Source: Pleurostoma richardsiae (Eukaryota; Ascomycota; Sordariomycetes; Calosphaeriales; Pleurostomataceae). Taken from it: a DNA stretch of 64,000 bases. A model generated the notes under the pieces. That model saw nothing but the letters and a program-made list of their open reading frames with translations. It was not told the DNA's origin and made no database searches. Both the position numbers and the translations under genes were made by a program. Where the stretch lies: assembly GCA_030052745.1 (NCBI GenBank), contig JANBVO010000034.1, forward strand, positions 248,001 through 312,000, written 5' to 3'. Shown one piece after another: positions 44,796 to 56,349 of this stretch. Positions within the stretch are counted from its first letter, which is position 1; each line of letters opens with the position of its first letter.

Positions 44796-46256
44796 GCTGA
44801 CTTCTCCTATTACCTTGAGGATATCGGTTGGTATTCTGCACTTCCAGTCCATTTCCCCCCGCCAGAGGAGCCACTACAGCCATGTTCCAAACTTCGTTCT
44901 TATACTGACTGCACACAGGGTCACTCACCAGACCGAGTGAGCTTGGCGATTAGCCCAAGACTGGCGCAGTTCTCCACAACTTTATACGACGTGTTTCTCT
45001 TGATACTATGCTGGTTGCCCCGAATAAGGGGCATGTCGGCAGTGCTGTCCCCGTTTGGACTAGAGCTGTGGCCTTCTTCCGCCAGGATTCGGAGCGGCCC
45101 ATTGGGTGCGCAGGGCTCGACCTCTCCGTGCCGAATAGGAGTTTTTGCCTCCTCTAGAGCTACCGTTCAACGATGTACCGTTGCATTACAACTTTCCGGC
45201 CCGCGTTGCCACGTCTATATTAAGCAATTTACTTTCCCCGTGATCCCAAGTCACTAACCCCGCAGAAGGTACCGATCGCAGCGGGAAGCGAAGCAGATTT
45301 GGCGGATCTCTAGGATCAAGAGACATAGGAGCCCATGACGTTGTTTCCCAAAGGGCCTCTTTCTCTCTCTGCTACAAAGTTGTTTTGAGATATACAGCGC
45401 GACTGCTTTGACATAGCCGAACCGTCAGGTTGGTAAGGATCCTGATGGAAACAAAGCATGACGAGAGGGCCGTGTAGTCGGGCATGAATATGATGAGTTG
45501 TGGATGACTCTCTGCGGTACTCGCCTCGGAGGGATGTTTGGTGCCTAGGTAGCTTGGGGTATTTGGCCCAAATAGCCGTACGAGCTCAGAATGAGTTTCT
45601 CGTCATTGCTTCATTCGAATGCGCCCAACGGACATTGTGTTTGCCTTTAAGGTAGTCTTCAGTAGGATCGCTATGAGCTTGTGGCATTGCATACCCAGTG
45701 AAGTTGAGATACCAACAACGAAAGAGAGGCGAAGGCGAAGCTGCGGCCCAAAGCGTCGGTCAAGCCCACAGCTTTCCAGATACCGGCCTATATACTCGGT
45801 ATAGTTACGGATTCTCGAAAACTGGGATTACATAACAGGTCGGGAGAGAAATTTCCGCGGATGATTGCTCAAATGGCGTGTTCTGGACAGCATCAAATTC
45901 ACGATGGCAAAGGAAATACATGACATGGATATGCAGATGAATCCCCATGGTTCATATGGATACATGTCGGTAGTGGGTCGAGCATCACCGGCATAAAAAG
46001 GACCGTGAGATCAAAAACCTACAACGCCAGGCGGTTGATCTACCAGAAATAGCAGAACTGCGCGAACTGCAGTCGATGATTCATGAATGACAGCTTGAAG
46101 GGTGGAAGGGTTTACAGCGTCTCGGGACATTTTCCATATAAGCGACTCCGCGTGTTCAAAACTCGTGGTCAGTTTAGCTGTGTATTGTCTATAATCCGGT
46201 TTTCGGCCCCGAGTTGTCGAATCAATCTCCGGAGCGGAATTGCATTGGTTCTATCA
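44796..46256. other. Intergenic of about 1.5 kb, no gene recognised
   Basis: The right end is the 3' flank of the aminotransferase and the left end the beta-glucosidase promoter. Open frames across 44659-45257 overlap the beta-glucosidase antisense and have no motif. Confidence 0.35.
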
Positions 46257-47702
46257 TCAAAGCTTCGGCGTTGTAGGTTCTTGTGCTTTGTACTCCTTGT
46301 TGCCAATTCTCGCACAGAGGTCCTTCAGAGTCTTGCCAGCCCATTCAAAGTCGTTGATATCCAGGTACACCTGCGCACTCAGCCTCGTCCACCAGACCCC
46401 ATTGTGCAGGTAGACGACAAGGAAGGTCTTATAGTCTTCTGTGAGCCTCTTCATGATCCAGTCGTACATGATGGCCGAATCCTCCTGCGGGACCACTGGA
46501 AACTTGGATCCGGACCCGCCTTGTGTCTCATTACCCACCAACAGAGGCAGTCGGACGTTGACCATGGCGCAGTTTGTGAGTGTCCCGGTCTTGTTCTCCA
46601 TCACCTCGGTGCCGAGTATCTCCGCGACTCTCTTGCCGCCGGTTTTGGCCAGGTCCCAGAAATAGCTGATGACACGCTCCTCTCCTCCAAGATGTTCCTG
46701 CCTCCACTGGATCGCATGCTTCACGCACAGATACGGTGAGTTGTCAATGGTGCCAGTGAACTCAAAGTTGTTCACGAATGCGCTCTTGTTGTTCTTGGGA
46801 AGTGGGTTGAAGCGGTTGCCGTCCTTTGAGACATACCCATGCGATGTCGGCAATGTCGAAGGGACGAGATCCTGATTCCGGAGGGGAACATAAAAGACTG
46901 CACATCCTCGGGGGACATGAAGCCACTTGTGGCAGTTGCTGACAAAGAAGTCCGGATCCAGCTTTCCGAGGTCAAAGGGCAACATACCGATCCCCTGAGC
47001 ACCATCGATCAGAGACGTGATGCCCTCGTCTTTGCAAGCCTGCGTGATGGTTTCGAAAGGGAATCGGACACCCGGCATAGACGTGACGACGTCGAACATG
47101 CAGACCTTCGGCCGCCTGCCGTCCTCGCGGCTCTGCTGTACGGCAGCTTTGAACCGCCGCAGGATCTCATCGTCATCAATGGGGTAGGCGATATCCACGC
47201 AGCGGGAGGAGACGAGCCCGCGGCGGGTCTCGACGACGTAATCGACGGTCTTGCCACACCCACCGTAGACGGTAGAGAAGTGTAGAATCTCATCCTTACC
47301 ATCTTCGTTCCACATCATATTCCGGAGAACAATGTTGACTCCGGTGGTGGCGTTGGGGACGAAGACGACGGTCTCGTTGGGGATGTTGAGGAGTTTAGCT
47401 ACAGCTTCCCGAGACTCATCGAGGAACTTGGGGTAGTCATATCGGATGAATGTGTCAGGCTGAGCTTCAGCTAGGTCTTGGAAATGACGCATCTCGGCCT
47501 GGATGGCCCTTGGATAAGTGCCGAAAGATCCTGTCCATCTCAGTCAGGAGGGCAAGACGGCCCTATCTTTCTCCCTCAGTTCTAGCAGTGAAGACGCACC
47601 ATGGTTTAAGTTGTGGTAACCAGGGTCAATCAGAAAGTCCTTCAGCAACGGCCGGCCCAGCTCCGCCGGCGGTAGCGGCTTCTCTTGTTGATTGGAGCCC
47701 AT
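46257..47702 (-). CDS. Class V aminotransferase / C-S lyase, Egt2- or isopenicillin-epimerase-like
   Basis: Exons 47702-47600 and 47530-46257 (69-bp intron inside the conserved NHGSFGTYP) give 458 aa. PLP-fold landmarks are [16 protein letters not shown] (cofactor phosphate region), [12 protein letters not shown] (Asp to the pyridine nitrogen) and [11 protein letters not shown], which holds the Schiff-base Lys. The latter half includes [15 protein letters not shown] and [20 protein letters not shown]. This set fits fungal class V enzymes annotated as isopenicillin-N-epimerase-like or hercynylcysteine sulfoxide lyase (Egt2, last step of ergothioneine synthesis). I favour the Egt2-like group because of NLNHGSFGTYP and [12 protein letters not shown], but exact function needs phylogeny. 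No Egt1 gene is in this window. Predicted cytosolic. Confidence 0.85.
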
Positions 47703-48764
47703 GTTGAACGAGAAAGAGCCTGAATCATGCAGTAGCTTGCGTCAACTCTTTCGGCAGCAGACCCTGTTTATTATATTCTACACGGAGCACGGGGTATCTT
47801 GCTATCAGAGAGCCGAAGAGTCAACGTTCTAGTTTGACTCATATACTGCGGGGCGCCAACTTGAGACGATATCTTGATGGCTCCGGGACTACTGGACGGA
47901 CCCGCATCTCGGTTCGAAAAGCGCGGTGGAGTCACCGGGCCGCGCAGGAATGCAGTGCAGCGCGCCGAGACTTTGCATGTCCCTGGAAGGGCGCGCCTGA
48001 AGCTATAATAGCCCGTCGTTCAGCCCGGACATAGCCGCTGGAACAGCGTCGACTTGGTCTCGGAAACATTTCCGCCCCGCTGTACAACAGTATCTTCAAT
48101 CCCGGAACGGTGCCAATAAGTATCTTCCGGGTGTCTTTTCTCTAGGGGGTGAACGAGTTATCTCTTCAGAGGGCCTTCAAAAGATAGTGCTGCCGTGCGA
48201 GATTGAAGAGCAGAGTCTTGGCTTCGTATGGAGGCAAAGACATCTGCCCGGGCACGTAGAATGGTCGTGATTAGACAGTTTCAGCTAATCTTGCAACTGG
48301 GAAGCGCATTCGATGACGACTCGGAAGACAGCGTATCAAGTACCCGACCTTATAACTGGGAGGACCAAGCATCACATTCATCACAAAGGAGGTCACAGGA
48401 GGGCTTAGGCGGGACACTCGACTTGACTCTTTACAGACAGCGTAGGCAGTTCTCGGCGCGACTCGTTCCCTCCCTGGGTGTTGAAGTGGACAGACACCTA
48501 CTGCGCACCACCGTCAAGCAAGGCCCTCGCAGGCTGATGAGACGCGAAGCCTGCCGAGATAGGTCAGCTCTTTCTCGACACGTCCGTACAACGGCCTCGC
48601 AACATCACATATCTCTGGGAACCGGACGCTGTGAGAACCAAATGCAATCCCATATAGATAACTGGCTCGCCACCGTTTCTATGCAAACAAGGACATATGT
48701 ATTTGGCCATCCTCAGCCTGCCGGCCTATATGTACACGTCGAAACCTCAGTTGTCTGAGACCCC
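47703..48764. other. Intergenic, no gene recognised
   Basis: Promoter of the class V aminotransferase and 3' flank of the protease. A 176-codon plus-strand open stretch (48228-48758) has no motif and no typical codon use. Confidence 0.35.
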
Positions 48765-50243
48765 TCAGACATGCTCAGCCACGCCAAGCGAGTTGTTGCC
48801 ACCGTTGAAGGCAACGAACTGCGACTTGAAGAAGATGTCGCCATAGATACCCAGACCCGCAGTAGTAGCTTGGACACCGCCAAAGCAAGCTGTGTGATAC
48901 GAACCGTCAGCACGATGACACTAGCCAGTAGAGAATGGGAAGATGAAGAGAGAGCACTCACTATTGTTGGAAACCTGAGCGAAGTTGATATCCTCGCCCT
49001 TGACCTTCGCCATGTACACACCACCGATATCTAGCATGAGATCGGGGAGGTCCGCATCACAGGGAATGGTGATGCCACCGACCTGGGCATTGTCCTCGGC
49101 ACCAGTTACCTGCGAGTAATAGCCGTTGACTGTGGCGGGGTCGGCAAGGATGAGAGTGGTGCCCGTGTCAGCGATGGCCTGGAACCCAGAGGTGCCAGCC
49201 TGAGCGTCGCCAGTGCCGACGGCGAACTTCTCGGAGGAGAACTGCCAGAACCCCTGGCTGGTGTTGACGGGGACCCAGGCCATAGAGCCGGTGAACTTTG
49301 AGGTGTCGATGGCGCCGAACTCGTAGGCACCGACAGCGTTCTTGCGCAGGTCGGCGGTGAAGAGCGGCTCGGGCAGTGAGGACATGACGTTGTCGAAGAA
49401 GGTCTTCTGCTGCTGCGGCTGGACGGTGTTGAGCTTGGAAAAAGCGAGACCTAGCAGGCCGTTGTTGTTGGTATCCTCAATAAACGAGTCGGACACGGCA
49501 GTAGCGAGCTCGACGGCCTGCTGGGTCACGGAGGCGCCGCCGATGTTGACAGTGTCGGTACCAACGTTGCCAGCCGCGCCGGAGCCGTCACCGTAGCTGA
49601 TGGAGAAGCTTGCGCCCTGGATCATGCTGAAAGTGCTAGACTGGGTGGGATCGAAGACGGTGTGGCCGGTGACAGCGTTGTTTTGCAGCTGGGTGTTGAA
49701 CACCCAGAGGTCAGAAGAACCCGAGTCAAAGTCAAGGTTCAGGGTCTGCCCTCCGATAGTGACCGGTGAGAGGTACTCGACATCACCCTGTTCCGGAGTC
49801 GCTGTGACCAAGCCGGTACCATTGGCATTGGTGGTAACATTTGACGCTGTTGCTCCCGTCGTTGCTCCCGTCGTTGCTCCCGTCGCCGCCCCAGCCGCCG
49901 CACCCGCCGCCGCACCGCCCTTCTTCCTGCCCTTGCCGTTGCCCTTGGCCTTGGCCTGACCAGCGCCCTTCGCCTTCGTCTGTCCGACAGAGGTCTCTGC
50001 CGCTGATACGGTGGCAACCGCTGCGGAGTCCTGATTATGAATGGCATCGAGCAGGGCCGGTGGAACGCGCATCATGTACTTCCGGTACGACTTGAGTAGC
50101 TGTCTTGGCCCATTGTGTCCCTTGAAGTTGGCGTTCCGTACCCGCTCAACCTTGAACGATCGTTTCTGGATCTGCCCCGGCGCAGCGGTGACTAGCGAAG
50201 CCAGCAGGCCAAGGAAAAGAAGAGTGTTGAGAAGGGATTGCAT
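48765..50243 (-). CDS. Secreted pepsin-type aspartic protease (A1 family)
   Basis: Exons 50243-48962 and 48889-48765 (72-bp intron) give 468 aa. A signal peptide (MQSLLNTLLFLGLLASLVTAA) is followed by a propeptide with RSFKVERVRN and LKSYRKYMMRVP. Before the catalytic domain lies an unusual linker of about 60 residues: Lys/Gly-rich (KAKGAGQAKAKGNGKGRKKGG), then Ala/Thr/Gly repeats. The mature domain starts near EYLSPVTIGGQ. The first catalytic Asp is in DFDSGSSDLWVF (DSG instead of the more common DTG) and the second in AIADTGTTLILAD. The flap Tyr is in SISYGDGSG, a Cys pair in ITIPCD and NNTCFGG, and the end is IYGDIFFKSQFVAFNGG. Full length and probably active in acid outside the cell. The linker makes it longer than the usual 400 aa. 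Confidence 0.93.
49849..49884. repeat. Three exact 12-bp tandem repeats in protease linker
   Basis: The 12-mer GTTGCTCCCGTC occurs three times in a row without a mismatch. On the coding strand it encodes a repeated Thr-Gly-Ala-Thr in the linker between propeptide and catalytic domain. It keeps the frame, so copy-number change would alter linker length without harming the protein. Confidence 0.8.
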
Positions 50244-53200
50244 GGTGTCGGCACAAGGGAACAAGGTCTACGGATGAAAAATACAACGAAATGCCACACC
50301 AGGTGGTCGACAAGGGAAAGAATGGAGGCGACGAAGGGGCCAGAGAAGAAGACACGCCCAGCGACTCCCTCCTGAAGAGAAGCGGAGGAGAATGAATGGA
50401 AGTGATGACGAACGGTAACGAAAGGGATGGAGAGAAGAGAAGAGAAGAGAAGATAGATAGGAGAGAAGAGAAGAGCCAAGACAAAAGAAGAGTAACTGGA
50501 ACCTGGAGAAGATATCGTCCATGCCGGACATGTTCTTCTCCCGTAGAAGGAAAGGAGAGGCGAGGGACATGGTCTGGGGGTTGATGCTTGCTGCTCCACC
50601 GGGCGGAGATGTGCAAGGAGTCTGAGGTTACGTACGCCGTCCAAGCAGGCAGTTTGAGCCTCTGCCTGGCTACGAGGGTCGCCAGCCCCGGCATGCTGCT
50701 TGCTGTCGCGCGAGTGGCCCGGCTGGCGTGGCTCGGCAGAAGCTTCGTCAAGGCCCAGAAGGCCAAACGCGCGCAGCAGCACGACGAAGCGCACCCAAGA
50801 CAAGCCATGCGGCAAGTTGGTGGAGAAGAATCCGCAATGGGAAAGTTCGGCGGCGAAGCGATTTGCGAGGGGCGTCAGGGGGGAAGGGAGATCCACCACC
50901 AAACAGGGGCTGAACCCCACAGACAAGCCGGGAATCGACAGGCCAAGACACGCCGGGCAGGGGACTTCGGCGGCGTCAGAGTGCTGGAGTTGAAACGGGC
51001 CACTCCCAAGGCATCGTTCGACTTGCTTGGGCTTCGGAGATTCGAGCGCTGGAACCGGTACGACACTGTCCTTGGCACACGGATGGACGGTCACTCTTAC
51101 ATTGTATACTACAAAACTGGCGAAGGCGGCGGCGATGGGCATTCGTGACAAGAGGCGTCCGCTCGTTCGTAAGAACCCTCTAGCAGATTGAACGAGGTTG
51201 AAGCGCCGAGATGAGAGACGGAGTGATCACCATTGTACCTTGGTATAGCAGAGGTACTCACTTGGATCAGACACTGGCCACAGTCACTGATGCAGCGGTT
51301 GGCTTCGATTGAAAGCTCTTGAAAAGTGTTTCCATTCAGGTTGTTTCAGAGCCTGACAGGGCCCGGCCCGCACGACGCCACATATTGATCGCCCTTCCCC
51401 GGCTTATATCCCCCGACTAAAAGACCGCAGATCGGGGCTTGGAAAAGGCTTGAAAAGCTTGTCAAGCTGGTCCAAGACACTGCTCTACCTCACGGACCTC
51501 AATCACAGACGCTCTTTTACGCCGGATGAAGGAGAACCGGCGACGTCTCAATGGGGACGGTGGTCAAGGTCGCTGTGAAACACAGCAAGATGCCGTATTG
51601 GACACTTGGAAAACGAGTGAAAGCAGTCCCGGTTCCGATTACCCAGTTGCTGGCGAAGATCCCGAAGGGGAGACATCCAATCGCAAAAAAACAAGTCGGC
51701 GGCAGCAGTTCCAGGTTAAACTCTGCCATGCCTCCAGGCGGCTTCTAGTGGCCAGACGTTGAAACACCGCCCCTTGAGCTTTCTGAAACCGCACCAAGCA
51801 TCAGCGTCCACCAATCGCCCCTGGGCAGACTCATCTCGCCTACTCCGCATTGGGAGCCGAGCACTACGAAGGAGGAAAGGCTTCGAACCTCGAAAGCCAC
51901 CAGGAGCATCACAAAGGACGTACTAAGACGAGTCCAGACTCCGGAGTCGAGGCAGATGCCCCTGCTTGGATCGCTGTGGATCAGCCCCATCCCTCGGTCG
52001 ATCGTTCGATTACGTACTGCTGAGGCTCCTTACCCAGGAGTCGCTCGGTACGGAATGTGGGCAACATTGAGCAGAGTCTGATATTCTGCGTCGGGGCCGC
52101 CATCGTGATGGCAGAGCTGCAAATAGCATCTCTACGCATCTCAGCAGAACGAGCAGGGCCTGGCGTTGCCTGATTGCTCGCCAGGTGTGGATTTAAGTGG
52201 CAAGTCCCCTCACACTCAGTGTTGCTGTCGTCTTCTCTCGGGTTCCTCCAACCTCTATCATCATTGCCATGATCCCGGCAGACAGTCTACCGCAGGATGT
52301 GCCGGCACCTGCGCCATCACCCGCAACGCCCTGAAAGCCCATTCTAACTTTGAATATCGAGGAGTAACGAAGCAGCCGTGCTTATTTAGAGCGTCGGCGC
52401 ACAACTACGTCCCGGTTTGGGTTCGATCACATTGTCACTAGCCCGATTGAATATTCTGCGCTTTGGGGAGTGCCATATTTCTTCACCGCAGCAACGTGAC
52501 CAATCTCCGGGATTGAGGAAGGACTGTCATTGTTGTCTAATCACACCTAGGAGAAGATGGATTTGTCCCGCATCTATCCAGCGTGGATTATCTAACTGCG
52601 AATAGAGGTCACACTGCCTGTCCGACGAAAAGGCTGTCAGCATAGGCTTGAGTCCATCTGACCCCCGGCATCTTCCTGTCCGACAAGGAGACAAGAACAA
52701 TGTCCATGGACGGAACCGTAGCTCTGGGATGTGAGGAAACATTTGAACACGATCCAGGGCGGCACAGAATTGTGATGATCCCCCAAGTCGGCTACCAGAG
52801 CTGCAGTAGAGCCTGTACCGTTGGACAAATCCGCGTCATAGAGAATGTTAATGAGCCCCTCATGGAATTCCTGTGTGACTTAGCCTTGGATGAAGGAGGT
52901 GTGCCCCTTGGAAGCGAGGTCTTGGCGATCAGACAGTGCTTGATGCATGAAGACGATGGAGGCAGGGTCACTTCGCGCAGGCGACGCACAAGCCTCTGCC
53001 CTTTCAACCATACGGGTCTTGTAGACCACTTAGAAACGTGTATTCCAGGAAGAAAGAATGTAGACCGCGACCTCAATTTGAACGAGGAGCTCGCTGGACG
53101 GAAAGAATCAGGGCGTGAGGACTGTAAGAGAGCGTTATGAAAGAAGCGACCGGTCCAAAGGCAGTCGGTCGGCCCTCTCGATGACGAAAAAGCAGGACAA

Positions 53201-53997
53201 GCTGCTCTTGGTCGCCCGGCTCTTTCGAGACGGGACGACAGTTGCAGCCACGGAATTCAGGGCAGGCCGTCGCGGAAGGGTAGCCACGAAGCATTTGGGG
53301 GTGTCGGAGGGTCAAGCCTCTGCTGTTAGAGAAGAGTTGCTGGCCACAAAGACGCCGGACAGTCGGGCGGCCATCTTTAGAGCTCGGCCGTTGCCTTGTT
53401 GAGTCTGGGAATTGGCTTTTGAAGCCTTGTCGACCGATTGCCACGACCCCGGAACATCATCGCCATGTCTCGCTCGGTTTAAAATCGCCGGAAACCGCTG
53501 CGCTCCTCTGTCCTCTTCCAGCGACGGGGGCAGACCTCAGACTCACTTTGGTCAGAGACGACCCGGGTCATCACGTGCTGAGTCAGCGGGAAATCCGCCG
53601 TCGGGTCCGTTTCAAACCGAGCCCCACCCTTTGGACCGTCTCAGCTGGGCCCCAGCCTCACCACCTTCTCCATCCTGACCTCCGGTAGCACAAAACGGTG
53701 GACCTTCCACGCTCGCCCACCGATCGATCGCGATAACAACGTCCGCCTGGATCTACAATCTCGGCCGAGGTCCGGCCATCCCAGCTGAGCCTCAGCAGCG
53801 GAGGAGACTGACACGCGCTGCCTCGCGCTGGTAGGTACTGTACACCGTCCGCTGGGCCCGCTCCGTCTCTGCCGCGGCGGATCCGTTCCGATATCACCGC
53901 CGTCTCGAGTCTTCACCTCGCGCGACGCCCCTTGCTGCGACTCCCGACCTCCTCCACCTTGTCCTCCTTTTCCTCCTCCGTCACTTCCCCGAGAACG
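50244..53997. other. Long gene-poor region (3.7 kb)
   Basis: No recognisable gene. It begins with the protease promoter and its purine-rich tract. Two overlapping antisense open stretches (50588-51148 plus, 50192-51151 minus) are Ser/Arg/Lys-rich artefacts of biased composition. A 146-codon plus-strand frame at 52700-53140 has no motif. The right end (about 53,600-53,997), rich in pyrimidines, is likely the promoter and leader of the Myb/SANT-like gene. Confidence 0.4.
50429..50475. repeat. Purine tract (GAGAA-type microsatellite)
   Basis: A near-pure A/G run made of GAGAA/AGAG units, broken by a GATAGATAG block, about 190-230 bp upstream of the protease ATG. On the protease strand it is a long pyrimidine (CT-rich) tract, common in fungal promoters and leaders. 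Confidence 0.7.
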
Positions 53998-55561
53998 ATG
54001 TCCGAGGGCGACTACGGCTCCCCGGACGGCTCCCACGCCCTGACGCGCGGGGCGCACCACGACGGCAACCAGGGCGCCAGCAGCCGCAAAGGCCCGCGCT
54101 TCAGCTGGACGCCAGCATACGAAGCGACCTTCTTCCGGTCTCTGTGCGAATCGGTGCAGTTGGGGCTCAAGGATAACCACAGCTTCAAACAGGAGGCCTG
54201 GGATCGGGCTGCGCAGGCCCTACAGGAGCGCCATGGCGCGTACCCCAACAAGGGCCACCTCATCAACAAGAGCGACAATGCGCGCAAGAAGTTCCGCCTC
54301 TGGCGGGGCCTCCGGGAGGACCCGGACTTCCTCTACAATCCAGTGACCAAGACGGTGACGGGCAGCGAGGAGGCGTGGAGGGCGCATATTGAGGTGAGTT
54401 GTTTTCGGAACATCTCTCGTTCCCCCGCCCGCTCCAGCAGATCGCCCCGCTGCTCTCCGTGATCACGGTTGAGCACACGGTGGATGCCGGACAGTTGACT
54501 TTTTGGCAATGATTGTGTTACATCCTATCGCACCGCATCGCATCACATAGCATCGCGCCGTGGCTTACCGCCGCCCCTCCTTCATCATGAACGTTGAAGT
54601 TGGGGGCCGGAATCCGAAGCGCTGATGCGGGGGAGCTGTGTTGCAGTGGATCGCAAGGATGGCGCTGATAGTGTATGAACTGCTGCAGAAAGAGCCTCTT
54701 TCACGGTCACTGCGCGGGCGTCCGTTCGAGCACGAGGACTTCATGGAGATCTTATTCCCCGATGTCATCGGCTCCGGCGGGGCGCCCAAGCGCGTCACCA
54801 AACCCCGGCGCAAGGGCCCCGATGCGCTTCCCGGGTCGGACGAGACCGACACGCCCGGGACTGCCATCCTCGATCTGTTGACAGACCCGAACGACAGCTA
54901 CCAACAGGTGGTGCAGAACCCGGCCATGCAGCAGCTTCGATCCACACAAGGCCAAGCGGCGCCCACGGCACCCATGGTGCCAGCCCTCCCGACAGTTGCG
55001 GGGTCGCAACGACCTACCTCAACCATCCTTCCCCCTCGCACATCCATCGCCTCCACCAGCGCGCTCACTCCGCCGGAGGAGAATGCGCCGCACACTCGCA
55101 AGCGCTTCCTGCCGTCTGATTCCACAGCCGTTGCTGGTGCAGCACCGACTGACAAGCGGCGGCGCACGACCATGGGCGGCACGAGCACGACCGGCGCCAG
55201 CAATAACTACATCGACCTAACGCACCATCAACAGCAGCAGCAGCAGCAGCAGCAACAACAACATCAGCAACAGCTGCATCACGCGGCAGGCGCCTCATCA
55301 CGGCAACACCCCATGGAGGACACGATGCTGGCATCGCTGGCGGACGCGCTGCGGGGACGGGTGGCCGGGCCGCGGTGGTCGGAGCAGGCGATGGAGATGT
55401 TCTTCCGGGAGTTCGCCGACGAGGACATGGATCTACAGGTCAAGATAGCAGAGAAAGCGCTGACCGACCCCAACAAGGCGATGATGTTCTGCCTCATGCC
55501 CGTCACGCTGCGGAAGCACTGGGTCAAGAGGCTGCGGGAGGTGCACAACCGCATCGCGTAG
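53998..55561 (+). CDS. Myb/SANT-like DNA-binding protein with polyglutamine tract
   Basis: Exons 53998-54393 and 54689-55561 give 422 aa. The N-terminal domain (about 33-155) has FSWTPAYEATFFRSL, SFKQEAWDRAAQALQERHG, KGHLINKSDNARKKFRLWRGL and FLYNPVTKTVTGSEEAWRAHIE, then RPFEHEDFMEILFPDV after the intron. This is the Myb/SANT-like (Myb_DNA-bind_3) domain seen in fungal regulators and in transposon-derived proteins. The middle is Pro/Thr/Ser-rich with a basic KRRRTT patch, then a histidine-flanked glutamine run. The C-terminal 90 residues (GPRWSEQAMEMFFREFADED, KHWVKRLREVHNRIA) are helical. Likely a nuclear DNA-binding factor. The 295-bp intron is long for this locus; a nearer acceptor at about 54647 would add 14 residues and is equally in frame. 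Confidence 0.82.
55229..55275. repeat. CAG/CAA repeat encoding polyglutamine
   Basis: Mixed CAG and CAA codons encode 11 glutamines, one histidine and three more glutamines inside the Myb/SANT-like protein. Mixed codons slow slippage, yet the run may still vary among strains. Confidence 0.85.
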
Positions 55562-56349
55562 CTGCGGCGTATGGAGCTGCGGAAGCAGACACGGTGAGGA
55601 GAGAATCGACGGGGAGGCTGGCGCTGAGTACTGTACGTTTGGCTGGAGGCTTGCCCGTTTCTTCCGGAAGTGGCGTTTCGATGTGAGGTCCGGGGGATGG
55701 TGTTCTGATGCTTCGCTGCGTTTGTGGATGAGAAGGCGATGCTGCAACGATTCTCATCACGCCTCCTCAACAGGACCCGTTTGGCTCTGTTTGGTTCGCT
55801 CTGACAGCTGCTTGGTTGGATTTCGGATTGCATTTCGGCGCTCTGGTGTCTTCTTTTTGTTTGTTTTTGGTTCAGGATCGAAAAAAAAAGTGTAATGAAG
55901 GCTCTATGCCGAGGCCTCTCAGGGCCAGGTCCGCTGCGGAGGTCAGGCTCATCCTCGTCGCATGCCGAGGGTTGGCTGTACGTTAGTTATTTCCGTCTCA
56001 TCAAGACGAAAGCTCCGATGAGCTGAATGATATATCCTCTTGGCTTTCCAGCACGATCAGCGGACCGGGTGATAAGCAGGCCGCGGAAGGGTTTTCCCAA
56101 CATTAAGACTCAGTAAGCGGCTCGCAGGGCAAGTACAGGTAAATATGACATTGTACTATCAGGCCAGGGCCCCAAATCCTATCGGAAGCGTCATGCTTTC
56201 AGGTAGCAGCAGTATGGAACACACCGGCGGTATCAAATGAGGAGAGAGGAAATAACATCAAGAGCCGAGACCTTCCTTTCCACGCCAGATAGAGAACCGC
56301 CAAGCTAGTAACGAAACAGCCCCATGACATCATCTCCGCAGACGCCCCT
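55562..56349. other. Tail-to-tail spacer
   Basis: 3' flanks of the Myb/SANT-like gene and of OM14. A run of nine adenines lies near 55881. No gene supported. Confidence 0.35.

Noticed and set aside
49849-49884. Short exact repeats considered as a CRISPR-like array
   Set aside because: The repeats are directly adjacent 12-mers without spacers, inside a coding exon of a eukaryote; they are a coding minisatellite.
50192-51151. 319-codon minus-strand and 186-codon plus-strand open frames overlapping each other
   Set aside because: Both are low-complexity (Ser/Leu/Phe or Arg/Lys/Gly), overlap the purine tract and the protease 5' end, and show no domain or splice-consistent continuation.
52700-53140. 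146-codon open frame with several Cys and Arg
   Set aside because: No recognisable motif, no supporting splice sites, and stop-free stretches of this size occur by chance in GC-rich DNA.
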